A program made the translations under genes and the position numbers. DNA of 14,652 nt. Origin: Dokdonella_A sp036518555 (GTDB lineage Bacteria; Pseudomonadota; Gammaproteobacteria; Xanthomonadales; Rhodanobacteraceae). Positions 1 through 6,649 of this stretch are shown here, piece after piece (positions within the stretch are counted from its first letter, which is position 1; each line of letters starts with the position of its first letter). The DNA is taken from positions 1 to 14,652 of the forward strand of contig NZ_DATDMY010000201.1 in assembly GCF_036518555.1 (NCBI RefSeq), in the 5' to 3' direction. The notes below the pieces were generated by a model. That model ran no database searches. It was given only the letters and a program-made list of their open reading frames with translations, and was not told the DNA's origin.

Positions 1-15
1 ACGAATCTTGACCAT
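1..15 (-). CDS. rpsP: Start of ribosomal protein S16 gene (partial, runs off the left edge)
   Basis: An ATG on the minus strand at positions 15 to 13 opens a frame reading M-V-K-I-R up to the window edge. MVKIR followed by L is the usual N-terminus of small-subunit protein S16 in xanthomonads. Five codons alone would prove nothing. However, rpsP (followed by rimM, trmD, rplS) is the expected gene downstream of ffh in gammaproteobacteria, and ffh lies upstream in the same orientation. The start is preceded by an A-rich stretch with only a weak GAG Shine-Dalgarno, and about 80 bases further upstream there is a TAGAAT promoter-like element. S16 is a primary-binding protein of the 30S subunit. 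The identification rests on context plus five residues; the next bases outside the window would settle it. Confidence 0.72.
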
Positions 16-95
16 TGTTTTTGCTCGATATTTTGCGAAGTCATCGACGTTCGTACCCGGACCGTTGAGCGGCCGTCGCGCGTCGGGAGCCGGGC

Positions 96-124
96 ATTCT
101 AGCGGGAATCAGGAAAAAATAAAG
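96..124 (-). promoter_or_regulatory. Candidate promoter for rpsP
   Basis: On the minus strand a TAGAAT hexamer (positions 101 to 96) matches the sigma-70 -10 consensus at 4 of 6 positions. The -35 region 17 bases upstream is the T-rich CTTTAT, a poor match. Transcription from here would give a leader of roughly 75 bases before the rpsP start. The element lies in a visibly AT-rich pocket (about 111-124) in otherwise very GC-rich DNA, which supports a regulatory role. The weak -35 keeps confidence low. Confidence 0.38.
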
Positions 125-148
125 CCCTGCAACGACTTGTCGTCCACA

Positions 149-168
149 GCGCGGGCGAAAACCCGCGC
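149..168 (-). terminator. GC-rich hairpin downstream of the DUF1800/DUF1501/cytochrome cassette
   Basis: A perfect 7-bp stem (GCGCGGG pairing with CCCGCGC) closes a 6-base loop about 70 bases past the stop codon of the cytochrome-like gene. On the minus strand it is not followed at once by a U-run; the T-rich stretch TTTATTTTTT comes only about 25 bases later (near 116-124). It may be a poor intrinsic terminator, an mRNA 3'-end stabiliser, or part of a Rho-dependent end. Apart from this and the rpsP promoter, the interval 16-239 shows nothing recognisable. Confidence 0.3.
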
Positions 169-239
169 GCGCCCGTCGTCTTCGCGTATCCGAAGGCGCC
201 CACGCCGCTTCGTCGCGGGCCGCACGCGCCTCTCGTGGC

Positions 240-764
240 TCAGGGCACGAAGCCCCGGATGTCGAAGCCGTCGCGGAACACGGTCGCGCTCGTGCCCGGT
301 AGCGCGCCGTTCGCGATCCAGTCGTAGATCAGTGCCTGCTGCTCGGGCAGCAGGCCGCCGCCCCAGTCGTCGAGCGGCATGCGTGCGCCGACGCCGGGCA
401 CGTCGCAATTGACCTTGCGGAACAACAGGCTGTCCTCTGGCCTGCCGGGCACGACGTAGAGGATGCTCGCGTCCTCCCCACTCGGCACGCCGACGAGGTG
501 GCCCCACGACACGCCTGCAGTGAGATCGAGGCCGCCCGTCGGCGCTGGTGGCTCGTGGCAGTTGATGCAACCGGCGCTGCCGCCGTTGGTCGCGTAATCG
601 TCGAACAAGCCCTGGACCGCCGCGCCGTAGGTGATCGAGTAGTTCGGCGCGATGTCCGCGATGCGTGTGCAACCGTCGGGCGCGCCGGCGTCGGCGCGCG
701 CCGCCGCGAGGGCGAGCGCGAGGCCGGCCGCGACCAGGTCGAGCGGCATCGCCCGGCCACGCAT
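240..764 (-). CDS. Exported single-heme protein resembling planctomycete-type cytochrome c
   Basis: A 174-residue protein. Residues 1-26 look like a Sec signal (short basic start, hydrophobic core 10-22, AxA-like end). One c-type heme motif C-I-N-C-H lies at 66-70, followed by the pattern of the planctomycete cytochrome C family (PF07635-like): GGLDL near 77-81, a PEDSLLF segment at 109-115, an R-M-P at 128-130 whose Met129 is a candidate sixth heme ligand, and a closing helix with DWIANGA at 148-154. Extra cysteines at 32 and 119 could form a disulfide. The ATG overlaps the stop of the DUF1501 gene by one base (TGATG) and has no Shine-Dalgarno, so translation is probably coupled. A second ATG five codons in (749) is an alternative start. 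The C-terminus carries VFRDGFD. Role unknown; electron transfer with or to its two cassette partners is inference. Confidence 0.85.
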   Translation of the reverse strand: MRGRAMPLDLVAAGLALALAAARADAGAPDGCTRIADIAPNYSITYGAAVQGLFDDYATNGGSAGCINCHEPPAPTGGLDLTAGVSWGHLVGVPSGEDASILYVVPGRPEDSLLFRKVNCDVPGVGARMPLDDWGGGLLPEQQALIYDWIANGALPGTSATVFRDGFDIRGFVP

Positions 765-2245
765 CAGACGAAGCCGAGGTTGCTGCTGCCGAAGTTGGCG
801 AGGTTCGGGAAGATCGCGCCGAGATCGGTCGGCGAGGTCACGCCGAGCCACTGCGCGAGCGTCGCGGCGTACTGGTCCACGCCGATCCCCGGGATCATCT
901 GGCCACGCGAGAAACTGTTCGGCGCGTCGAGGTGCTGGTCCGGGAAGCCGCTGATCGGCCCGCCGCCGCTCGTGTACAGCCTGCCGCCGTTCACTGCGCC
1001 ACCGAGCACGAACTGCACGCCGCCCCACGCATGATCCGAGCCGGAGCCGTTCGACTGCAGCGTTCGAGCGAACTCGGACGCGGTGAACAGCGTCACTTCA
1101 TCCTGCGCATCGACATCGCCCGGCGCGAGCGCCTGCCAGAACGCGGCCACCGCGTCCGAGACGAGCTTGAGCAGCGCCGCATGGTCGTTATTGCCGCCCG
1201 ACATGAGGCCCGAATGCAGGTCGAAACCGCCGAGGCGCACGTAATAGATCTGGCGCGCGGCGTAACCCTGCGCCTTCGACAACTTGATCATCTTCGCGAC
1301 CATCTGCAGCTGCGAGGCGAGCGAGTTGTTGGCCGGGAACTGCTGCACGAGCGTGGTGCCGTCGAGGCCGGTCTTGAGCAGGTTGTAGAGGTCGCGGCTG
1401 CGCGCGAACACCTTGGAATACTCGCCCGCGAAGTCGCTCGCGTAGGTGTCCGCCAGCAGGGCATTGAGGGCATTGTCGCGCACGCTGGTCGCACTGACGC
1501 CGTTGCACGGGGTCGGATTGCACACGCCGCTCAGCGACGAGAGGCCGCTCGACGACATCCGGTACGGAACCGTCGATAGCCCGACCTCGAAACGGTTCGC
1601 GCCGGAGATCGAGATGCAGGCGGACAGGTCCTGGTTCGCGTTCGACGATCGCACGACATCGCCGCAGCGGCCACCCCAGCCGAGCACCCGATTGGCGATG
1701 CTGTTGCCCTGGTGCCAGAGGTTTTCCTGGTCGGAATGCGAGTACAGCTGCGGCGGTCGGTTCGCCGGCGTCGCATAGTCCGCCTTCACGATCGGCCGGA
1801 CGAGCGTCCCGACGTTGACCGCGAATGCGAGCTTGTTGGCGCGGTACAGCGTCGCTAGATCGGCGATCTTCGGGTGGACGAAATACTGGTTGGTCGCACT
1901 GCTCGCGTCGTTGCCGTCGACGATCTTCTGCAGCGCGACGTCGGCGCCGGTCGGAATGCCGAGCGCGAGGCCGTCGGCATTGGACTGAGCGTTGTAGACG
2001 CCGCCGCGCGCATCGGCGTAGACGTCATGGCGCGCGGTGTCGAACGGCACCAGCAGGTTCCACGAGTCGTTGCCGCCCGAAAGGTAGACGCAGACGAGCG
2101 CCTTGTAGCCGGTCAACGAACGCGTGTTCGCCAACGCGCTGCCCATCATGCGCAATTGCGGGAAGAGTGCGGCGGTGCCGCCGCTGCAGGCGGCGAGCGC
2201 GAGCGTGCGCAGGAAGTCGCGGCGCGCGTTGCGGGAATGGCTCAT
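764..2245 (-). CDS. DUF1501 family protein with twin-arginine signal
   Basis: A 493-residue exported protein of the DUF1501 (COG4102) family, related in fold to sulfatases and alkaline phosphatases; no member's reaction is known to me. The N-terminus has a Tat motif, A-R-R-D-F-L-R at 7-13, then a hydrophobic run and a possible signal peptidase I site after ALA (37-39). L-A-A-C at 17-20 also fits a lipobox, so a Tat lipoprotein is possible. Family landmarks are LSGGNDSWN at 55-63, LGGFDLHSG at 338-346 and, in 387-409, FTASEFART followed by the NG...SDHAWGG block; the D and H residues there are plausible metal ligands. The start follows the DUF1800 stop by 10 bases with a GAGGAG Shine-Dalgarno, and the stop overlaps the cytochrome start. 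DUF1501 and DUF1800 genes are commonly paired, which supports the assignment. Confidence 0.93.
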   Translation of the reverse strand: MSHSRNARRDFLRTLALAACSGGTAALFPQLRMMGSALANTRSLTGYKALVCVYLSGGNDSWNLLVPFDTARHDVYADARGGVYNAQSNADGLALGIPTGADVALQKIVDGNDASSATNQYFVHPKIADLATLYRANKLAFAVNVGTLVRPIVKADYATPANRPPQLYSHSDQENLWHQGNSIANRVLGWGGRCGDVVRSSNANQDLSACISISGANRFEVGLSTVPYRMSSSGLSSLSGVCNPTPCNGVSATSVRDNALNALLADTYASDFAGEYSKVFARSRDLYNLLKTGLDGTTLVQQFPANNSLASQLQMVAKMIKLSKAQGYAARQIYYVRLGGFDLHSGLMSGGNNDHAALLKLVSDAVAAFWQALAPGDVDAQDEVTLFTASEFARTLQSNGSGSDHAWGGVQFVLGGAVNGGRLYTSGGGPISGFPDQHLDAPNSFSRGQMIPGIGVDQYAATLAQWLGVTSPTDLGAIFPNLANFGSSNLGFV

Positions 2246-2251
2246 CGTCGT

Positions 2252-2257
2252 CTCCTC
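2252..2257 (-). promoter_or_regulatory. Shine-Dalgarno of the DUF1501 gene overlapping the DUF1800 stop
   Basis: On the minus strand the DUF1800 stop TGA runs directly into GAGGAG, which sits 6 bases before the DUF1501 ATG. Ribosomes ending DUF1800 therefore cover the next initiation site, which implies translational coupling and balanced production of the two proteins. Confidence 0.7.
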
Positions 2258-4004
2258 AGCGCTGCGTCGCGAATTCGGGCGAAAGCATCGTCACGTAGAT
2301 CGCCGACCATGCCTTCTCCGCGGCGGAGGCGCCGTTGAGGTTGGACAGCATGCCCGTGAGCGTCGCGCGCATGTTCGCGGACATCGTGCCGTACAGCAGG
2401 CTGCGATCGATCGTCGCGACCATCGCGGCTGGACTCGTCGCATTCGCGGTCAGCGTCGAAAGGTCGAGCAGCGGACGGTCGGTGGGCGGGTTCGACATGC
2501 CCTGGTACGCCTTCGCGCTGAAGTTGTAGTACGCATTCGCGGTGGAGTACGCGCTCGCCTCGCTGAGGATCTGCAATTCCGGCGAGTAGCGGTCGTTGTC
2601 GGCGAACGACCCCGGCTGCTGGTAGTCGGGTTCGTAGAAGTTGAACACCGTCGGCGACTCGAGCGGCCCCTGGCCGAACGCGCCGGTCTGGCTGTTGCCC
2701 GCGCTCATCTTCACCTCGCCGTACGCATCGGGCGGTTGTGCCTGCGCGTTGAACGCGCGCCACACCGCGGTCAGGCGGAGGATCGGCTCGCGCAGCTTGC
2801 CGTAGCTGTCGCCGCCCGCGAGCGCGGCCGGGTGGCGCGCCTCGTCGTCCATGAGGATCGCCTTGATCACGTCGCCGAGGTCCGCGCCGGGTGCGTCGAA
2901 CACCTGCGCGACCCGCTCGATGTACTGCGGCGATGGATTGCTGGTCACGAAACGCTGGATCAGCTGGCGCGAGACGAACGGCGGCACGTTCGGGTGCGCC
3001 GCGAGAATGTCGAGCTCGTCGGCGACGTCCTGCGCGCAGGTCTGGTTCGGCGGGATCGTCATGCCGCCGACCACCGTCTTCGGCGTCCCGGTGGTGCCGT
3101 CGTCGCCGGTGACGTCGTGGCGCATGTTGTTGCTGCCGCTGCCGCTCGCCGGGAAATGCTCGGTGCCGAAGCACTGCATCGGCGCGTACTGCGCGGCGAA
3201 GGTGAGGCCGCCGCCGAAGAAGTTCGGCGGATCGAGCGGCGCGTCGCTCCAGGTGAAACCGGTGAATACCTTCGCGGTGTGCGTGATCGTGGTCTGGTCG
3301 TAGGTCGGGATCTCGACCCCGTTGGAGAGGATCGGCGTGAAGTCCATGTCGCGCAGGACCAGGCCGATCGAGAACAGCTGCATGACCTCGCGTGCGTAGT
3401 TCTCGTCGGGGCTCGTCGTCGCGCCCGGTTTCTGGTTGCGGAACGAGGACAGGTAGCGCCCCATCATCGGGTGCCACGTCACGTCGCCGAGCAGCGTGCG
3501 GTACGGCGCGAAGGCGTCTTTCGCGAGCATGTCGTAGTAGCCCGCCATCGGCACGATGTAGTTGTTGATCGAGCTGCTCTGGTCCGAGATCACGAAGATC
3601 TGGCTGAGCGCCCACGCCATGCGTTGGCGCAACTGGTCCGGTGCATAGGCGGCCTGCCAGTACCAGCGCTGGATGCGCTGCGACTGGCTCACGCTCTGCG
3701 AAGCCGCGATGCGCGCGTTGACGACCTGTTCGACGACCGGTGCGCCGAGCGTCGGCGCCATGCCCAGCTGCTCTTCGAGCCAGGCGTCGTAGCCGAGCGC
3801 GGTCAGGCGCGCGAGATCGGTCGCGGTCGGCCCGAACGTCGCCTGGGTGAGGAAACGTGCGGCCTCGTTCGCGTCCGCGGGCGCGTCCGCCGCGGGATCG
3901 AAACCGTAGGTGAAAAGGCGGTCGTGCGTGGCCGCGTGCGCGCCCGCGCAGGCCACCAAGGCGGCTACGGCGAAGGCGCCGCATGCGTTGCTGAAGCGTG
4001 TCAT
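2256..4004 (-). CDS. DUF1800 family exported protein
   Basis: A 582-residue protein of the DUF1800 (COG5267) family, biochemical role unknown. Residues 1-24 form an export signal: basic start, hydrophobic core 9-20, and a cleavage site after A-H-A (22-24). L-V-A-C at 16-19 also matches a lipobox. Family signatures are ARFLTQATFGPT at 49-60 followed by a G-Y-D-A-W-L-E-E-Q-L segment (71-80), the helix with NYAREVMQLFSIG at 202-214, KLREPILRLTAVWRAF at 403-418, SPTVFNFYEPDY at 450-461 and a C-terminal TMLSPEFATQR. The start at 4004 was chosen because a signal peptide follows immediately and GGGGA lies 7-8 bases upstream; a longer in-frame extension to 4190 is Arg/Ser-rich and looks non-coding. 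It is the first gene of the cassette, downstream of ffh by 166 bases, and probably has its own promoter. Confidence 0.93.
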   Translation of the reverse strand: MTRFSNACGAFAVAALVACAGAHAATHDRLFTYGFDPAADAPADANEAARFLTQATFGPTATDLARLTALGYDAWLEEQLGMAPTLGAPVVEQVVNARIAASQSVSQSQRIQRWYWQAAYAPDQLRQRMAWALSQIFVISDQSSSINNYIVPMAGYYDMLAKDAFAPYRTLLGDVTWHPMMGRYLSSFRNQKPGATTSPDENYAREVMQLFSIGLVLRDMDFTPILSNGVEIPTYDQTTITHTAKVFTGFTWSDAPLDPPNFFGGGLTFAAQYAPMQCFGTEHFPASGSGSNNMRHDVTGDDGTTGTPKTVVGGMTIPPNQTCAQDVADELDILAAHPNVPPFVSRQLIQRFVTSNPSPQYIERVAQVFDAPGADLGDVIKAILMDDEARHPAALAGGDSYGKLREPILRLTAVWRAFNAQAQPPDAYGEVKMSAGNSQTGAFGQGPLESPTVFNFYEPDYQQPGSFADNDRYSPELQILSEASAYSTANAYYNFSAKAYQGMSNPPTDRPLLDLSTLTANATSPAAMVATIDRSLLYGTMSANMRATLTGMLSNLNGASAAEKAWSAIYVTMLSPEFATQR

Positions 4005-4170
4005 CGCTCGTCCCCACGAGTGGCCGGATGAACCGGCGCCGGAGCGGCGCACATTAGCCGCTGCGATCACCGGCGATTGTGACGATCGCCCCACTCGCCG
4101 CGAGCCGATCGACGTCCGGTGCAAACGCGCGGACGTGCGGTCGGTTGACGCGCGACGACCCGACAGGCGA
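4005..4170 (-). promoter_or_regulatory. ffh-to-DUF1800 spacer with a weak promoter candidate
   Basis: This 166-base spacer separates ffh from the exported-protein cassette. The best -10 candidate on the minus strand is TAATGT (4056 to 4051), about 47 bases before the DUF1800 start; no good -35 is seen upstream. An imperfect inverted pair GCGATC...GATCGC occurs around 4064-4090. No intrinsic terminator for ffh is evident, so read-through from ffh into the cassette is also possible. Confidence 0.25.
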
Positions 4171-5559
4171 TCAGCGCCCGGGCAGGCCACCCGGGGGGAA
4201 ACCGCCCCCGCCCATCCCCTTCATGGCCGCACCCATCTGGCGCATCAGTCCCTTGATCCCGCCGCTGCCGAGCTTGGCCATCATCTTCTCCATCTGCTGG
4301 TACTGCTTGAGCAGCTTGTTGACGTCGGCCGGCTGGGTGCCGGAGCCGCGCGCGATGCGCGCGCGGCGCGACCCGTTGAGGAGATCCGGGTGGCGCCGTT
4401 CCTTCTTCGTCATCGAGCCGATGATCGCCATCATGCGATGCACTTCGCGGTCGTTGACCTTCGACTTCACGTGGTCGGGCAGGTTCGACACGCCCGGCAG
4501 CTTGTCGATCAGCGACGCCATGCCGCCCATGTTGACCATCTGCTCGAGCTGGTCGCGCATGTCGTTGAGGTCGAAGCGCTTGCCCTTGATCACCTTCTCG
4601 GCGAGCTTGCGCTGCTTCTCCTGGTCGACGCCCTGCTCGACCTGCTCGACCAGCGACAGCACGTCGCCCATGCCGAGGATGCGCGTCGCGACGCGGTCGG
4701 GATGGAACGGCTCGAGCGCATCGATCTTCTCGCCGGCGCCGATGAACTTGATCGGCCGCCCGGTCACGTAGCGTACCGACAGCGCGGCGCCACCGCGCGC
4801 GTCACCGTCGGTCTTGGTCAGCACGACACCGGTCAGCGGCAGCGCGTCGGCGAACGCCTTCGCGGTGTTGGCCGCATCCTGGCCGGTCATCGAGTCGACC
4901 ACGAACAGCGTCTCGATCGGATCGAGCGCCGCGTGCAGCGCCTTGATCTCGCCCATCATGTCCTGGTCGACGTGCAGGCGGCCCGCGGTATCGACGATGA
5001 GGACGTCGGCGAACGCGCGCGCGGCCGCGTCGCGCGCGGCCTTCGCGATCGCGACCGGGTCCTGCTCGCCGGTGGACGGATGGAACAGCACCTCGACCTG
5101 CCCGGCGAGCGTGCGCAGCTGCTCGATCGCGGCCGGACGGTAGACGTCGCAGCTGACCACCATCACCTTCTTCCTGCGACGCTCCTTGAGGAAGCGCGCG
5201 AGCTTGGCCACGGTCGTGGTCTTGCCCGCACCCTGCAGGCCGGCCATGAGCACGACCGCGGGCGGCGCGGCGGCGAGATTGAGGTCGCTGTTGGCGGTGC
5301 CCATGACCGCGGTCAGCTCGTCGCGCACGACCTTGACCAGGGTCTGTCCCGGCGTGAGGCTGCGCAGCACCTCCTGGCCGAGTGCCTTGACCTGCACGCG
5401 CTGGATCAGCGCCTGCACCACCGGCAAGGCGACGTCGGCTTCGAGCAACGCGATGCGCACCTCGCGCAGCGCCTCGCGGATGTTCGACTCGGTCAGCCGC
5501 CCCTTGCCGCGCAGGCGCTGGACGGTGGCGGACAGGCGTTGGCTGAGCGACTCGAACAT
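4171..5559 (-). CDS. ffh: Signal recognition particle GTPase Ffh (SRP54)
   Basis: Ffh binds 4.5S RNA and signal or transmembrane sequences emerging from ribosomes and, with FtsY, delivers them to the inner membrane. The 462-residue length is normal for the family. The N domain covers about 1-90, with its ALLEADVALPVV signature at 37-48. The G domain has the P-loop GLQGAGKTT (107-115), DTAGR (190-194) and TKTDGDARGG (248-257). The methionine-rich M domain starts near 300, with the RNA-binding segment SRRARIARGSGT at 397-408 and a Gly/Met-rich tail. The start at 5559 begins at the conserved MFESL; no clear Shine-Dalgarno precedes it. ypjD diverges from it, as is common. Downstream, where rpsP would be expected, a three-gene exported cassette intervenes. 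Confidence 0.98.
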   Translation of the reverse strand: MFESLSQRLSATVQRLRGKGRLTESNIREALREVRIALLEADVALPVVQALIQRVQVKALGQEVLRSLTPGQTLVKVVRDELTAVMGTANSDLNLAAAPPAVVLMAGLQGAGKTTTVAKLARFLKERRRKKVMVVSCDVYRPAAIEQLRTLAGQVEVLFHPSTGEQDPVAIAKAARDAAARAFADVLIVDTAGRLHVDQDMMGEIKALHAALDPIETLFVVDSMTGQDAANTAKAFADALPLTGVVLTKTDGDARGGAALSVRYVTGRPIKFIGAGEKIDALEPFHPDRVATRILGMGDVLSLVEQVEQGVDQEKQRKLAEKVIKGKRFDLNDMRDQLEQMVNMGGMASLIDKLPGVSNLPDHVKSKVNDREVHRMMAIIGSMTKKERRHPDLLNGSRRARIARGSGTQPADVNKLLKQYQQMEKMMAKLGSGGIKGLMRQMGAAMKGMGGGGFPPGGLPGR

Positions 5560-5589
5560 GGGGCGGACCGACGTACGGAAAAGGCGGTG

Positions 5590-5595
5590 ATTATA
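5590..5595 (-). promoter_or_regulatory. ffh promoter -10 element
   Basis: A perfect TATAAT lies on the minus strand at 5595 to 5590, about 30 bases before the ffh start, in otherwise GC-rich DNA. No convincing -35 is found at 16-18 bases; a TTGCCG is present but only 10 bases upstream. It would give a short leader of roughly 20-25 bases. Confidence 0.55.
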
Positions 5596-5699
5596 GCGGG
5601 CCCGGCGGCAACGCGACCGCGAGTCGCCGCATCGGCACGTGGTCCGGGCGCGTCCGCACCGGTCCCGGTCCGTCCGATGCCGATCCCGCACGCGGGCTG

Positions 5700-5708
5700 T
5701 GCCAAACT
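5700..5708 (+). promoter_or_regulatory. Possible extended -10 for a leaderless ypjD transcript
   Basis: TG-C-CAAACT (an extended -10 with 3 of 6 hexamer matches) ends 6 bases before the ypjD ATG. The ATG has no Shine-Dalgarno, so transcription starting at or next to the ATG would be consistent with leaderless translation. The match is weak and no -35 is visible. Confidence 0.22.
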
Positions 5709-5714
5709 TGCCGC

Positions 5715-6512
5715 ATGCTCATCGCCAGCCTCGCCGCACTCGCCATCCTCGCCTACATCGTCGCCAGCGCGCTGCTCGCGCGTCCACTGCTCGGCCGCCG
5801 CGATACGCAGCCGAGGCTGCCGCTCGCGATCGCGACGGTCGCCGTGCTCGCGCACGCGGGCGTCCTGCTCGGCGCGCATCGCGGCGCGCTCGACCTGCAC
5901 TTCTTCGCCGCGTTGTCGCTCGTCGCGGGCGTCGTCTCGGCACTCACCCTCGTCGTCAACCTCGCGCGCCCGGTCGCCGCGCTCGGCGTGATCGTGTTCC
6001 CGCTCACCGCCCTGCTGCTCGCGATCGACGCCTACGCGGCACCCGCGACGGCGCCGGAGCCGATGGACTGGCAGATCAAACTGCATGTGAGCGTCGCGCT
6101 GCTCGCATTCGGCGTGCTGTCGATCGCGGCCGCGCTCGCGATCCTGCTCGCGCTGCAGGAACGCGCGCTGCGCCATCGCCAGTTCGGCGCGCTGCTGCGT
6201 TCGCTGCCGCCGCTGACCTTGACCGAGACCCTGCTGTTCCGCCTCATTGCGGCCGGCTTCGTGCTGCTGAGCCTGACCCTGCTGACCGGCATCCTGTTCG
6301 TCGACAACCTGTTCGCGCAGCACCTCGCCCACAAGACCGTGCTGTCGATCCTCGCGTGGATCGTCTTCGGCGTGCTCCTCGTCGGCCGCCGGGCGCGCGG
6401 CTGGCGCGGGCGCCGTGCCGTCAACCTCACCCTCGCCGGGATGGCGATCCTGCTGCTCGCGTTCTTCGGCTCGAAGTTCGTGCTCGAGCTGGTGCTGCAT
6501 CGAATCGGATGA
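5715..6512 (+). CDS. ypjD: YpjD-type cytochrome c assembly (CcsA/HemX-like) inner membrane protein
   Basis: A 265-residue polytopic membrane protein with about eight hydrophobic segments (roughly 3-22, 37-54, 63-82, 88-107, 123-147, 173-195, 207-224 and 235-262). Size, topology and conserved histidines (His124 in KLHVSVALL, His206 in LAHKTVLSILAW) match the CcsA/CcmC-like YpjD family. Relatives bind or move heme for c-type cytochrome maturation; the role of YpjD itself is not established to my knowledge. It is divergent from ffh, the same neighbourhood as in many gammaproteobacteria, which strongly supports the call. The start at 5715 lacks a Shine-Dalgarno but begins exactly at the first membrane segment. 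A heme-handling protein sits near a gene for a c-type heme protein here, but ypjD-ffh linkage is widespread, so this is probably coincidence. Confidence 0.9.
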   Translation: MLIASLAALAILAYIVASALLARPLLGRRDTQPRLPLAIATVAVLAHAGVLLGAHRGALDLHFFAALSLVAGVVSALTLVVNLARPVAALGVIVFPLTALLLAIDAYAAPATAPEPMDWQIKLHVSVALLAFGVLSIAAALAILLALQERALRHRQFGALLRSLPPLTLTETLLFRLIAAGFVLLSLTLLTGILFVDNLFAQHLAHKTVLSILAWIVFGVLLVGRRARGWRGRRAVNLTLAGMAILLLAFFGSKFVLELVLHRIG

Positions 6513-6649
6513 GGTCGGCGACGCCGGGCGTCCGCATCCGGCGCCCCTGCGAAACGTCATCGCAAGACGACGGGCTGCGCATCCTGGTCGACCGCCGGTA
6601 GCCGCGCAGCCGCGAGGAGCATGCGTCGCCAAGCGCTCTGCGTGACGCC
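6513..6649. other. Convergent intergenic region between ypjD and radA
   Basis: This is the 137-base gap between the stops of two converging genes. It holds an inverted pair CGCCGG/CCGGCG (6522-6527 and 6538-6543, 10-base loop) and a wider CTGCGC/GCGCAG pair farther on. Neither is followed by a T-run on either strand, so no canonical intrinsic terminator can be called for ypjD or radA. Confidence 0.35.

Noticed and set aside
498..1579. Plus-strand open frames over the cytochrome and DUF1501 genes
   Set aside because: Arg/Ala-rich translations with no motifs, antisense to well-supported genes.
2124..4031. Long plus-strand open frame (635 codons) antisense to DUF1800
   Set aside because: Its product is Arg/Val/His-rich low complexity without family motifs, while the minus strand has a recognised family with signal peptide. 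It is a shadow frame caused by high GC.
3910..5991. Long plus-strand open frame (693 codons) across ffh
   Set aside because: It covers ffh in antisense and has no recognisable domain; ffh is unambiguous.
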